Shown here: positions 34,124-44,803 of the stretch, piece after piece
Layout: the number at the start of each line of letters is the position of its first letter
Position numbering within the stretch: position 1 is the stretch's first letter
Assembly: GCA_964017195.1 (NCBI GenBank)
Contig: OZ024890.1
Location: 48,385,093-48,449,092, forward strand
DNA length: 64,000 bases
From: Siderastrea radians
Taxonomy: Eukaryota; Cnidaria; Anthozoa; Scleractinia; Rhizangiidae
Direction of reading: 5' to 3'
The notes under the pieces: model-generated
What the model was told of the DNA's origin: nothing
The model's database searches: none
What the model saw: the letters and a program-made list of their open reading frames with translations, nothing else
Program-made: the position numbers and the translations under genes

Positions 34124-34395
34124 CATGAGTGCACTCCGAATTCCAAATGACACTCCAAATTTCTAAACACACTCCCAATTCTTAAACCTCACTCCCAATT
34201 CTAAAACTTCACTCCCAATTCAAAAAGCTCACTCCCAATTCCAAAAACTCATTTCGAATTCAAAAACTTCACTCCGAATTCTGAAAACTCACTCCCAATT
34301 CTAAAACTTCACTCCGAATTCTGAAAACTCACTCCCAATTCTAAATCTCACTCCCAATTCTAAAACTTTACTCCAAATTTTATAATCTTACCTTC
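34124..34395 (+). repeat. Left subterminal minisatellite of the transposon
   Basis: About a dozen ~20-bp units alternating CACTCCCAATTCTAAAACTT and CACTCCGAATTCTGAAAACT, with a spacing of 18-21 bp. Reverse complement of the right array. Confidence 0.9.
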
Positions 34396-34555
34396 CGAAT
34401 AATTCACCTCGCCCCAAACATTTTCATTCCGTTCAACTAAATAATCTCGCTCGAAAACACTTGCAGTTAAAGTCGCAAGGGACTGGATTGAGCTTTCCCG
34501 AAATGCATCATGGGTACAGTTGAGTCCTCCCGCCATCTTGTTCGGACGAAGCAAC

Positions 34556-35336
34556 ATGTTTTGTTCAAGCTGTGGAGTAAATGCGAAGATAATGGCAGGT
34601 TTTGCTCCAAGTGTGGGCAAAACATCGTCACAAATTTTGGCAAAGGTATGTAGGTCTTATTTTTCAGTACTTTTGTATCCACCATTGATCAGATCATCGA
34701 GAAAATTGAGTTTCAGTCCGACATCAGCTATTGAGTTTTGGCGGGCTTTTTGCTGTAGTTTAAGCGGCTTCAAAATTCTACCTTAATTTGCCCAAGCTGT
34801 AGACGTTGATGTAAACTTGACTTAGCTTTATTTTACTTTTATTTGTTTTCAACGATCAACAGCACAGCAGTATGTGAGGCCACAACACAGCTTTCTTAAC
34901 ATTAACCCTGGTCCCTCTACATCAACAGCCCCAGGTGAGGGACCGATCGTTTATTACATCGCAGAGGGGGGCGGTGTTGTTATAGTGGGGGGGGGGGGCA
35001 CAAATTTAAAAATCCTGCGTAGGTGGCGGGTACATATAGAACAAGGCTTAATCAAACAAAGGAATCTGTTGTTATTAACTTATTCACATTAGTGGCAGGG
35101 TATTCTGCAGTTAAGGGCAAGAAAAACATTCCAGCACATGACCATGATTACATGTAGTTTCTATTCTATAACAAGAATAAAGCGTGTTAAGTACATTACC
35201 CTTGCCTGGTTAGCAGCCACATACAAATGCTTCTAGTAAAAACAATAGACAGAATATTATAATTAGTTTTGTATTTTTTCCCACACAGCGGCACACTTCA
35301 GTCCCAACCAATCTGGTCCTTGTACAAGTACACAAG
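34556..35336 (+). pseudogene. Zinc-ribbon 5' exons of the HECT-like transposon gene
   Basis: Exon 1 (ATG 34556 to donor GTATGT at 34646) encodes FCSSCG and, one frame over, RFCSKCGQNI: a CxxCG..CxxCG zinc ribbon split by an apparent 1-bp loss. Candidate exon 2 (34863-34934) lies between CAACAG and GTGAGG and encodes FLNINPGPSTSTAPG. Candidate exon 3 (35289-35336) lies between CACACAG and GTACAT. A further small exon may end at the GTGAGT near 35561. These feed into the exon that begins at 36015. Splice sites are inferred from consensus only. Confidence 0.5.
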
Positions 35337-36014
35337 GTACATTATTATGGGTTAACGTGTTTCCATAATATATCCACACACCGCGCTCACCCCCACACCC
35401 TCTTTCCGTAGAGTTTCACTCTTAGACCTCCCTTGGTAAAAAAGTGTTTTTACAGTCATGCACAAGATCAACCCCACTTCATAATTCTCGATATGCAATC
35501 CTGTACCTTTTTTTTCATTTTAAAACACATGGGGTCCTTCAAGAAGAGCAACTGAGACGGTGAGTGTTTCTATGAAATGTATAGCATTCTTCTGTCATTT
35601 CAACATGACAACAAAAAGCTGTGTTTGTAAATTGACTTTGTTTATTTGCCCAAAAAAGGTTAGAAATCACACCATCACTCCATATCATGTATAAATAAGC
35701 CAAAACATGCAGTGTTTAATGTTTTGAGCATAGGAGTGATGTGATTTTGCAAATGCCAAAAATGGCGATTAATTTTTTTTGTTTCATCTTTGCATTGACA
35801 CAACAGAGCAATACAGACTTGTGTTTCAAACTTTATTCTTGCAATTATCTGCACAAAAACGGAAAAAATTGTTTCCAAGGTGTGGGGTGTGGATAAAGAT
35901 CTGCTTCACAGACCACTAGACATAGTGTAATACTCAAACCAAGTATTTATCACCTTGGATTACTGAACCATACATTTTTATCGGTTGAAAGAATCTTCAA
36001 AAACTTTTTTTCAG

Positions 36015-36520
36015 GGGAAAGAATGGAAAGCCATGGTGTCCAAAAAACAAATTGACAAGGAAATGGAAGTCCAAGTTATGATAGGCATGATGTACTTTTG
36101 TGAAAAGGGGATGCGCCTTAAACCAAAAAGAGGGAAGCGTATTGCTTTGTCAGTGTCAAATAAAGCACCCTACAATGTCATCCTGGAGAAGGCAGTGGAC
36201 AAGTTCAAGGCTTACTACAGTGATATTTTTGACACCAGTGAAGACTATGTGTTACTTCTAGAAAATGGGGAGGAGGCCCAGTTGATCCCGGGGTCATGCC
36301 CCAAAGAGTTGTTTTCATTGAAGCAGTATAAAGAGGACCTGGGAAAGGATTATGCCAAGATTGTCCTTTATTTGTGTCGTATGAATGACTTCATAATTAA
36401 CACAGACGATGATGAAGAAGATGAAAAGGAAGAACAAGATCTTTTTCATGAAAGCTCAACAGCCAAAAAGAGAAAAACAGAACCAACTGTGGCATTTGAA
36501 GAGGTATCACTACATATGAA
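36015..36520 (+). pseudogene. Ubiquitin-like N-terminal region of HECT-like gene
   Basis: After a TTTTTTTCAG acceptor, an open frame encodes a ~110-residue alpha/beta region: VQVMIGMMYF, MRLKPKRGKRIALSVSNKAP, VLEKAVDKFKAYYSD (approximate), YVLLLENGEEAQLIPGS and YKEDLGKDYAKIVLYLCR, then a very acidic tail (NTDDDEEDEKEEQDLFHES). Strand-helix order and placement ahead of a HECT-like domain match the N-terminal ubiquitin-like region of the G2E3-like proteins that are abundant in fish and cnidarian genomes. The frame shifts near 36520. Function unknown; a role in recruiting ubiquitin machinery is speculation. Confidence 0.65.
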
Positions 36521-37817
36521 TCAGATGAAGCCATGGCTATGGAATTTCAAAAGAAGTTTGATGAGGAAAGTGATGAAGATCTTACCGTTCCCACATTTGA
36601 TTCTCACAGTCTACAGAAAACCACCATAGCCCATGAGGATAGTGCAAGTGTAGTGCGTGCAATGCAAAAGAACGTCAAGCAAGATCATGACTTTTACATC
36701 GTTACTCGACGAGGAGCACCACTTCCAAGAGTAATTTCCCTTCGGCAACGCCAAAGCAACTAAAGTCCAGAAAATGTCCTAAGAATACAATATTGTGGGG
36801 AAAACGGTATTGATACAGGGGCATTGCCCCAAGAATTTTTCTCAAGTGTTGTTTTGGACATTGGAAATCAATGTTCCCTGATGGAGCACCCGTTAACTCC
36901 ATCTGCAATGTTCAAGATAAAAGCTTTAAAACATGTGGCGAAATTGTTGCAGCTTCATTAGCACAGGGTGGTCCTTCTCCGTCGTTTTTAGCTGAGCCTG
37001 TGTATGAATTGATGCTAACGCTTGAAGTCAAGCTTGACCAACTTGATGCTGAAACACATTTCACTCCTAAGGACAAGGAACTCTTTGGACAAATAAGAAA
37101 CTGTGATTCATTTGATGATAGCTTAAGCAACTTAATTTTAGACCATGGATACACTGGCCCATTAGACAAGAACCATCAAGATGACATTATTGGAACCATT
37201 CAAGTGAGCATTATGAACAAGCGCTTACTTTACTTGAGAGAATTCTGTGAGGGTCTCAAACTGTTTCATGTTTATGCACTTGTTAAAGATTATGCTGCCC
37301 TCTGCAAAGACCTGTTTGTGCCAAATACAAGTGGTTCTGTGGATTCAGATATGTCTTTTCACTGGTTTCACCATATTATTCAGCAGAAGGAACATCAAGA
37401 CGGAAGCTGGAGGAGGAAGTCATGGACAATTTTCAAGATTTCTTATCAACTGTGGAAGATAAGAACATCACGGGCTACACAGAAGCAGTGGCTTGGAAGG
37501 AGAAGAATGACATTACAGATGAAAATGGCGTTCTGGAAGCTGAAAAGTGTCAGGCTGTGGACGTGAGTCCAGCCGGAGTACTTGGTTGGTTAACAGGCCA
37601 GCAACATCGCCCTGTAAATGGAGAACAACTGACCATAAGGGCACATTTCGACCACGATTGCGTGGAGAGAAATCCCAAGCACACCATCTGCTTTCCTCAA
37701 GTTGGAGCGTGTAGTAGGGAAATTACATTCCCTGTGGCACACATGACTGACACGAAAGAGTTTGAACACATTTTCCTTCTGGCTCTTTGCAAAGGTGGTG
37801 CATTTTCAAAGGCATGA
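36521..37817 (+). pseudogene. HECT-like (G2E3-type) ubiquitin ligase domain, frameshifted
   Basis: Blocks in order: a UIM-like acidic helix (DEAMAMEFQKKFDEESDED), FYIVTRRGAPLPRV, a TAA stop at 36760-36762, then VLRIQYCGENGIDTGALPQE with FF, a shift near 36860 into MFPDGAPVN, KTCGEIVAASLAQGGPSPSF and LAEPVYELM, a shift near 37390, then GVLGWLTGQQHRPV, KHTICFPQVGACSREITFPV and FLLALCKGGAFSKA before TGA 37815-37817. The G-x-D-x-G-x-x-x-E-F and GEI-A-SL-QGGP motifs mark the HECT N-lobe, and PxxxxCFPxxxAC the C-terminal lobe in this family, although the usual HECT Thr-Cys-x-x-x-L context is atypical. At least three frameshifts and one stop show decay in this copy. Confidence 0.7.
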
Positions 37818-38589
37818 GGCTACCAGGAAATTGCACAATTGATTACAAAGGATTGTGAACTTTCAGGCTAAAGTTTCATCAGGGAGGTGGGATGGTTTTA
37901 TCCAACTAGGTATCATTACTTTGTATTTGTGCTGTTCATTCCAATTTCGACTTTGTCTTCTCAAACACCAGAGCGGCTAAGGAAGCATTGAAACAGTTTC
38001 ATGTTGCAATTCAGTAACGAGGTTTTGTATAGTTATAGTTAGGTTACAGAGTTTTTGTAATAGCAAGTAATGGTTGCCATTATGCAAAACGAGAGAGAGA
38101 GAGAGGGAATGTTGAAGCAGAAAAGGTCAGTGTTTGTACTAAGTTTATACGGCAATCTTTGTGGTGTATTAGTATGGAAAAAAATTTCCTTATTTTTGAT
38201 TTTCCAAAAAAAAAAAAGAACAGCTGGTCATATTTGCTAATGAAATTTTAATTCATCTTAAGCTTGCTTTTTTTCTCTTGGGGAGAAAAAAGAGAGGTTG
38301 CATAATGTAAAAAAAGACAAGTATGTTCTGTTACGCAAATGAATCGTTAGTTTGTAGCTATTCCGTTAGTATGATATAGTATTATTGGCCCATTTTTGTG
38401 AACCAGATTCTGTATCTAAAACTGCATTTGATGTTAAAAGTTGGCCCGCAAGAATAAAACTATTTTACCTATAAGATGAAATTAACGTAACAGACTGATT
38501 GCTCTGTTTAATATTATCACCAGGAAATGGCCCATGACGGTAACAATTCAATGTGGGAATGATTTCTAGTTTTAATGATGACATACCAC

Positions 38590-38885
38590 ATGAATATCTG
38601 GTTGCACCCCCCTTGACCCCAAGACACTTAACACAAGTTTGGTTGGTTGGCAGTGTTCCCTTCTTGAGCTGTGAGTTTTTCTATTTTTGATGACGCCATC
38701 GCTGATTTCATAACATGTTGCTATGCGGCTGCAGCCCATCCCCCCCCCAAAGACACCTTTACTTGATTGTCTAGCAGGGTTCTCTTCTAACTTTTGATGA
38801 TGTCATGCATGTGGTTGCACCCCCCCCCCTTGCCTCCTTTAAAACATTACCTAAGTTTGGTTGTCTGACAGTGTAGGAAAACCAT
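38590..38885. repeat. Imperfect ~115-bp tandem repeats with C tracts
   Basis: Three diverged copies of a motif with GGTTGCACCCCCC, CCTTTA..A, AAGTTTGGTTG, CTGACAGTGT and TTTTGATGAYGYCAT. They lie between the 3' ends of the two convergent genes inside the transposon. Confidence 0.65.
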
Positions 38886-39033
38886 TCAAGTATCCTAGTT
38901 TCCAACTGGCCAATCAGACACGTTTGCCCCACATACACTAGGAGTGTATCATCTGAAAACAAACTTGGTCTCTGATCTTCAATACAATTCAAATTAATCT
39001 GAGTTAGGGCAGGTGGGTCTGACACTGAAAAAG

Positions 39034-40260
39034 TCAACAAGATGCATAGGAATAAAGATTATGGTACAAATCCGAGGCTTCTCGCCAGTTTTGGGGGTTT
39101 GAAAGTCCTGCAGCTTGAAAGGCATGCTGAAAATACTCCTGGTATTCATTGGTGTTCTCTGCAAGGGCAAGGTAATTCTCTGTGATATAGTCACACTGCT
39201 GTGCACTGACAGGAGCACGAAAATCTTCAGTATTGTGCAGTTCAGGTAAGTAAAACAACTCATTGGGTCTTCCTTTTACCGTGTCATAGCGCGACCCTCT
39301 GATGTAGTGGCTGTTCCAGTGTTCTTTTACCCTGTCCAAATCTTGCTGAATCAGTCCGGAAAAACAGAACCACAAGCACTCCATCTTCAGTTCATTACCA
39401 GAAGTAAAGACTTGTTGTTCCATTAAGTCCTTGAAAAAGTTGATCCACCAAGTAGTTCTGTGTTGTCTTAGGTACGACCACCACCCTTCTATTCGTTGGT
39501 TATGAGGTGAGGTTTCATAAATATGTGCCAGATCGTTGCCAATGAAATAGCATTGTGCTGCTGCTACGAGGCTGTTCTCAGTGCCACAGTCAGTTCTAAC
39601 CTTCAGGGGGCATCCTCCGTATTCCTTCACAGCATCCATATAATATCTCCCGATCACTAAGGGGTTATTGTTTGTTGTATCCAATCTTAACCATATTACC
39701 TTGCGGCTGTAACCGTCAATACAGCCATGGATCGCGAAACCGTCAGGTTTAATTTTTTCATACCCATCAATATGCCAACAGTAGTTCGGCCCTGGATTAG
39801 TGTAAACTCTTCTCTTAAGCTTCCGCCTTCGTCTTCTTTCGCACCCCTCAGGATCCATTTCTTGTAAGCATGTCGCCACTGCTTGCCTCGACACCTGATA
39901 ACCCTCACGGCGTAAACTATGCCACATGCTCCTGTAGCCCGATAAACAGCCAGGCCCATCTAACTCTTCCTGTATTCTAGCTCTGACATCCTGGTTATAT
40001 GAATCCAACAGGTTTCGTCGTCGAAGGCCAAGTCACTTGAATCTCTCCTTGAGCGTTCGCAGGCTCATTCCTATTCCGTGGTATTTCAGCAAAAAGCACA
40101 GAATAACGTCATACTCGTATCCTTCGTTGAAATAATGTTTTAATGCTAGCGTTTCTTCATCAAGTTCAGCACCACAGGTGGCACAAAATTTGTTGTAAAG
40201 CGACAATGTTGCTGTGCAAACTTCACATTTCAGTGATGTTGTCGAGTTTGCCACCGCCAT
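39034..40260 (-). pseudogene. IS3EU-like DDE transposase, one in-frame stop
   Basis: Reading starts at ATG 40260 (MAVANSTTS) and ends at 39034; about 409 codons with a single TGA at 40033-40035. Domains, numbered from 40260: zinc ribbon CEVC..FCATCG ~11-34; helix-turn-helix ~45-85 (GMSLRTLKERFK, stop, LGLRRRN); a second helical region ~90-135 (GYRSMWHSLRREGYQVSRQA); integrase core ~145-330 with catalytic D165 (CWHIDGYEK), D224 (VRTDCGTEN) and E258 (HNQRIEGWW); then WNSHYIRGSR and a C-terminal tail. The three acidic residues are intact. The stop sits between HTH and core; everything else is open, so decay is slight. The enzyme would cut and join the ends of this element. Recognised as integrase-core (rve) of the IS3EU type; confidence in rve is high, in superfamily moderate. 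Confidence 0.8.
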
Positions 40261-40384
40261 CTTGAAAATGTAGCTAATATCCCGTGATACATTTCGACAA
40301 AACTTGGCCCAGTCTCTGGCGACTCTAGCTCAAGATATCCAGCGGTCTATGCTAGCGTATTGTGAGGATTTGAAAATTTCGGGG

Positions 40385-40670
40385 TAAAGTTTTAGAATTC
40401 CGAGTGAATTTTTAGAATTAAGAGTGAGTTTTAGAATTGGGAGTGATTTTTCAGAATTCGGAGTGATTTTTCAGAATTCGGAGTGATTTTTCAGAATTCG
40501 GAGTGAGTTTTCAGAATTCGGAGTGAAGTTTTTGAATTCGGAGTGAGTTTTTGGAATTGGGAGTGAAGTTTTAGAATTGGGAGTGACGTTTTAGAATTGG
40601 GAGTGAGGTTTAAGAATTGAGAGTATGTTTAGAAATTTGGAGTGTCATTGGAACTCGGAGTGCACTTGTG
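40385..40670 (-). repeat. Right subterminal minisatellite of the transposon
   Basis: About thirteen ~20-bp units such as AGAATTCGGAGTGATTTTTC and AGAATTGGGAGTGAAGTTTT, the inverted counterpart of 34124-34395. Adjacent units at 40450-40510 are almost identical, suggesting recent local expansion. Confidence 0.9.
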
Positions 40671-40970
40671 GGCCACCGTGCATTGCTAAGTTTGCGCCTA
40701 TAATTACCATTTGGCGATAAATAAATGAGTTCGAAAAATTACTTACCGTGCCCGGAAAGTTATCGGGAGTTTCGAGAAACGGGCCCCTCAGATCCCCAAA
40801 ATACTGGAGGACAATTTGAAGCAGTTTCGGGCTTTTTGAGAAACACTTTTCGAAAGCGAACGAGCCAAAAAAAGCCCCGAAATATATTTCAGACCGAAAA
40901 GTTTCAGGACTATTTTTGAGAAACGAACACCAGTTTATTCCTTGGCGGCTCCGCTTTTAGGCTTGGATAA

Positions 40971-41674
40971 GGGCCTCTTCACCTGGAGGTGGGGCACAGG
41001 AAGGTGAGGTACCCTGACTCGATGGGGTAACCAATCTCTCCATACAAACTTTCTTTTTTTCTTGATCGCTTTCACATGAGAGGTGGGGTACCCCACCGAG
41101 GCAGGTTGCCCGGGCAGCCGGGCAGGGTAACCCGCTTAGCTGGGGTGAGTTTTCTCCATGTGAAAGCCGAAGGTGGGGTAACCCGCCTAACTGGGGTGAT
41201 GTCCATCCGGGCATTTATCAACATGGCTGCTGGCCACTACAAACCTGGCGAGCTTTTCCGACGATCTCATTTTCAAAACGTCGAGAAAAACAGTTTTAGC
41301 AAAGGAAATACTGAAGAAGTTGACGGTGCCAGCGACGATCTAAGCATGGAGTCCAGTAATGAAGCTGAACTACGGAAATATCTAAAAGAACACAAAGTTA
41401 CATGCGGCCTTAATGAAAAGGATTCTGAGCAGGACCTGTCGGCGATGTACACAGATATACGCCGATGCTTAGCTATGAATTTGGGTCTAAAAGCACCACT
41501 CACTCTGAAAAGCCCTTAAACAAAAAGAACAGTGAGGAATATGAGAACTATAAGAAACGCATTTTTAACCTCACCCCAGCGTCCTGGGATTGCATGTGAA
41601 GGGTAGCTTTTTTGGACCACGGATAGGCGGGGTACCTCACCTCCCCAGGGCCCCACCTCCATGTGAACAGGCCC
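40971..41674. mobile_element. Harbinger-like MITE, TAA duplication
   Basis: Ends GGGCCTCTTCACCTGGAGGT and the reverse complement of GGGCCTGTTCACATGGAGGT, flanked by TAA at 40968-40970 and 41675-41677. Removing it restores AGGCTTGGATAAATCTAT, which matches copies at 17.25 kb and 51.2 kb. A 99-codon frame from ATG 41223 to 41519 (starting MAAGHYKPGELF) is open but unrecognised. 3-bp TWA duplication is typical of PIF/Harbinger. Confidence 0.8.
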
Positions 41675-41689
41675 TAAATCTATCTATTA

Positions 41690-44600
41690 TCTTGACTTGT
41701 GCGAGTAAACCTTAAATGTTTGCCAGCTTGTTTGAGGTCATAATAGAAAAAAAAAACATTTTGGTGTATGGAAAATGACACCATTTCATTCAAGAAGAAG
41801 ACATTTCATAGAAATGCCTATTATCCTAAGATATTTTTGTTAGATTCTTCGAATTTCCGGAAATGGCTGAAAGTTCACCCGTTCTAAAATACGGGATTTA
41901 AAAATGGGTACTACCGGCCCTGATAAATGCTAACATAAAAATTGAAAGCCGAATGGTCTTTCTCCCTGTTGCTTTGTCAAGATCGGTGTCTTTCGGACTG
42001 AGTGAAGCACCGGCATAGGACTTTTTTCTGCAAAGAGTTTATTCGACTTATTTCCCTTTTCCATTTCCGGTGGTGTGATAGAAATTTGAAATACCTCAAA
42101 TCGCGCTTCGTTTACTAACGTTATTTCTTATGGAAGTTGCATTCAGTCGACTGACTTTATTTTGGTTTTAAAAGAAAAAACTTCTTATTTCACGTTTAAC
42201 ATGAGTTACCCTACACTGGCTGCAAATAAATGGTTCACTGCTTCTCTACCTTATGTTTTTCGCTTAACTTTCTTTACATAGCTTACCTTACGGACGATAG
42301 CTTGATAGTTGATCGCAAAAACACGTTAGTTTGCCGAAAATACAGCGCCCAAAAGCCTGGTGTAATTATAATAATTAAGGCCTTTAAGGTGGTTGTTTTT
42401 CTTTTCATCACTGTAGCAAGCATGTATTTTGACATTTGTTTATGTTGGAAAAAAAAATAAACTGAAAGTTTTATTAAGAACTTAATTCTACTAAATAGCA
42501 CTTGCTTATCGTCATCTGATAAGCAGTGCAATTCAGCATACGGAACTATGATCAAGCTATTCAAACTAATGTTGTCTGTGGGCTCACACTCAAATAGCAC
42601 TTCAGATCGCCACAAAAATTGACAACAAATTTGCGTTAAAAGTCTCCCATGTAAACGGCCCCAAGGCCATGTTTTAAATTGGAATTGGTTGAGCTAATTA
42701 ACCCTCTATCGCTAAAACGTTCGATTGTATAGGAAAAACGACCTATAAAACTAAACATTTAGTTAAACATGGGAAATCGTTTCACTAAGAGACACAGCTG
42801 ATAAGTAAACTTTTAAGAAGGGGCCTCCTTTTTTATTATTATTGTTAAAATGAGTTCTGAGAAGGGCAAAAACATATGTACGCCCAAGAATATCAACTCT
42901 ATTACTATTGCAATCATTTCAGAGGGTATTGAGAAAAGGAATTATTAGCAGCATAGTGATCATGAGTGATGAGTTGACTAAATCGACACGGCGTTTAATG
43001 CAACCGGAAAATATTTTAAAATATAGTTTCTGCTCCAAAATGTTTGAAAAAAAAATGACGAAAACCTCGCTAGAACCAGCAGAAAATGTTCTTTAGCGGT
43101 GTTAAAGTTAATTTCCAACTTGTGAATTGGCAGTTTGGCATAATTGCCTGAACGGACGAGTTATCCTATACTGGCTGCAAATAAATAGTTTCATTGCTTC
43201 ATAGTTTCACCAACCACCTTGTTCAATGGTATACCTGCCTTAGTTTATTAAGTTCAAATGTGTTTCCCGTAAGTACTGTCTTTAAGCTAGAGTTATGTAT
43301 GTAGAGATGCAAAGATGGCTTTGGAAGTCTTTTGTTAAACAACGTTTTGATCGTATATGCTATGCTTAACACCACCGTGATCTCAATTATTTTTCTGAGG
43401 GAGTTCTACATTAAACAACGTTTCTATCACTTAAGTTTTATAAAAAAAAAATTGAATGTTCGTGTTTCAAATATTCTTTGAGTATAATAACACGGGTTTG
43501 GGGTTGTAAACTCTAAATTCGGCGTTCTTCTGTAAAAAGTTTCAATGTTTTTTATTATCAATAAAAAATCTTCTCTAATAGCCCTTTCCACAGTTAACTT
43601 TCCTCATTTTTGTCACAATGTATTTGAAAATGGGAAGTTTGAGCAGTTTCGGGCAGAAACTCCAAAATTGCCCGAAATTGTCTTACATCCACGTTCAAAT
43701 ACATTGTAATACAAATGAGAAAGTTAACTGTGAAAATGGCTATTTTTTGCCAAAAACAGATGAAACCAATCTTTTTTTTTTCAATGCGAAACCACTAAGG
43801 TAGTTCGACAACATCTTCAGCCGGTAGCGTAGGTCTGATTAAGTCGGCTTTATTGAGGGATAGATCACTCTCGCTTCCGCACTGTTTTGCATCTTTGAAA
43901 ACTGGCGCGCGTTAGTGTTTCGATGCTTCTCTAGCAGAAAAAAAGTATTTCCTATAAAATTATTGTTATGCTCGAAACTGCGTGCGTGAATTTCCGAGAA
44001 AAAGAAAAAGCTGAATCCTCCATAGCCCTTGAAGTTGACAAAACGGTTTGCGCAATATCACCGGATAGAAGATGATTAACACCGGTTTATTTGGCACAAG
44101 AGGTGAACAAGTACGTTTTGATAATATATCAAACATAAACATTATAGCCAACTATTAGACGTGCACTTTTTTTGGTGCAAAAACACGTTAGTTTGCCGAA
44201 ATATAAGAGGAAAGCCTGATGGAATTATACTAATTAGAGCCTTCAAGGCTAGTTGTTTTCCTTTTCATCACTGTACTAAGCATGAGTTTCGACATTTGTT
44301 TATGCTGGAAACCAATAAATAGCACCTGCTTGTCTTTATCTGATAAGCAATGCAATACATCATGCACATTTATGATCAAGTTGTTTAAACTAGTGTTGTC
44401 TTTGGGCGCACACTAAAATAGTACTTCAGATCGCCGCTAAAATCTACTCCAAATTTGTGCGATTTTACTCTATTGCAATGACATTTTATCTTAAATATGA
44501 TGAAAGTAATTGATTTTCACAGCTCCTGTTTCAGAATCATCCAAAACAAATCAACAATAGTTTTACCAAGTTGAAAAATTGTTACTTGTTTGATTTTCAA

Positions 44601-44803
44601 TCACCCAACATAGAACTAATCGACTACCTTGATTGCTAAAATTTGAAGTCTCCGATCGTTTTGGCTTCTACCTAAACATCAACCTCCAAAATTGCGTGCA
44701 CTGGATCAGTATAGGTAACACATTTATGGGGCAGTTGTCACAGACAGATGAGTAGAACATTTATTATGGCACAGTTAAGAAAGGGCTCGTTTGGTTGGTA
44801 TTA
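41690..44803 (+). repeat. 3.1-kb array unit, copy A
   Basis: From TCTTGACTTG to GGTATTA, 3114 bp. Very similar to copy B along its length with small indels, for example GCGAGT after ACTTGT at the start is absent from B. No recognised coding capacity; the open frames at 42230 and 43618 recur in other copies but drift by indels and substitutions without frame protection. Confidence 0.85.
43581..43740. mobile_element. 160-bp palindromic MITE in array unit A
   Basis: Arms GCCCTTTCCACAGTTAACTT and reverse complement of GCCATTTTCACAGTTAACTT extend about 55 bp and include CAATGTATTTGAA. Flanked by TA on both sides. Also present in copies B and D, so it was in the unit before amplification. Confidence 0.7.

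Larger units (their letters stand above)
34114..40680. mobile_element. 6.57-kb IS3EU-like DNA transposon with HECT-like cargo gene
   Basis: Ends are TACGGTGGCCCATGAGTGCA on the left and the reverse complement of CACGGTGGCCCACAAGTGCA on the right, flanked by a 6-bp duplication CATTGC (34108-34113 and 40681-40686). Each end runs into about 260-290 bp of ~20-bp minisatellite units, so the termini are long inverted repeats. Inside are two convergent genes: a HECT-like gene on plus (34556-37817) and a DDE transposase on minus (40260-39034). A 6-bp duplication, TAYNG-type ends and this transposase fit what I recall of the eukaryotic IS3EU superfamily; that match should be checked in a repeat library. 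Confidence 0.8.
33974..40787. mobile_element. ~250-bp TIR MITE split by the IS3EU-like transposon
   Basis: The outer ends are inverted copies: CCGTTTCTCGAAACTCCCGA then TAACTTTCCGGGC on the left, and its reverse complement on the right, about 38 bp. Only ~140 bp (33974-34107) and ~105 bp (40687-40787) belong to it; the rest is the transposon. The equivalent place in the 51-kb copy (TTTTACAGAAC/AGATCATC) lacks it. Target duplication is unclear (CT at most). Confidence 0.7.
32688..41684 (+). mobile_element. TATTA-flanked repeat family, copy 2, carrying nested insertions
   Basis: Starts GCGGAGCC after TATTA (32683-32687) and ends before TATTA (41685-41689). The junction of units A/B (44799-44803) and B/C (47850-47854) contains a single TATTA at the same point, so both the insertion and its 5-bp duplication are visible. 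Removing the insertions at 33974-40787 and 40971-41674 leaves about 1.5 kb that aligns with the inverted copy at 51194-52816. No protein is recognised in the element itself. Confidence 0.8.

Noticed and set aside
34874..34940. NINPGP in a small exon of the HECT-like gene as a second 2A peptide
   Set aside because: Lacks the D-(V/I)-E-x part of the 2A core and a suitable upstream helix; the match is only NPGP.
36702..36908. Minus-strand frame within the HECT-like gene
   Set aside because: Antisense shadow of the plus-strand coding sequence.
39790..39805. NPGP in the transposase (YTNPGPNYCW) as a 2A site
   Set aside because: Part of the conserved block right before the first catalytic Asp of this transposase family; no 2A core upstream.
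42230..42460. Frame recurring in three array units as a multicopy gene
   Set aside because: Length and end differ by frameshift and substitutions between copies; no protein-level conservation signal.
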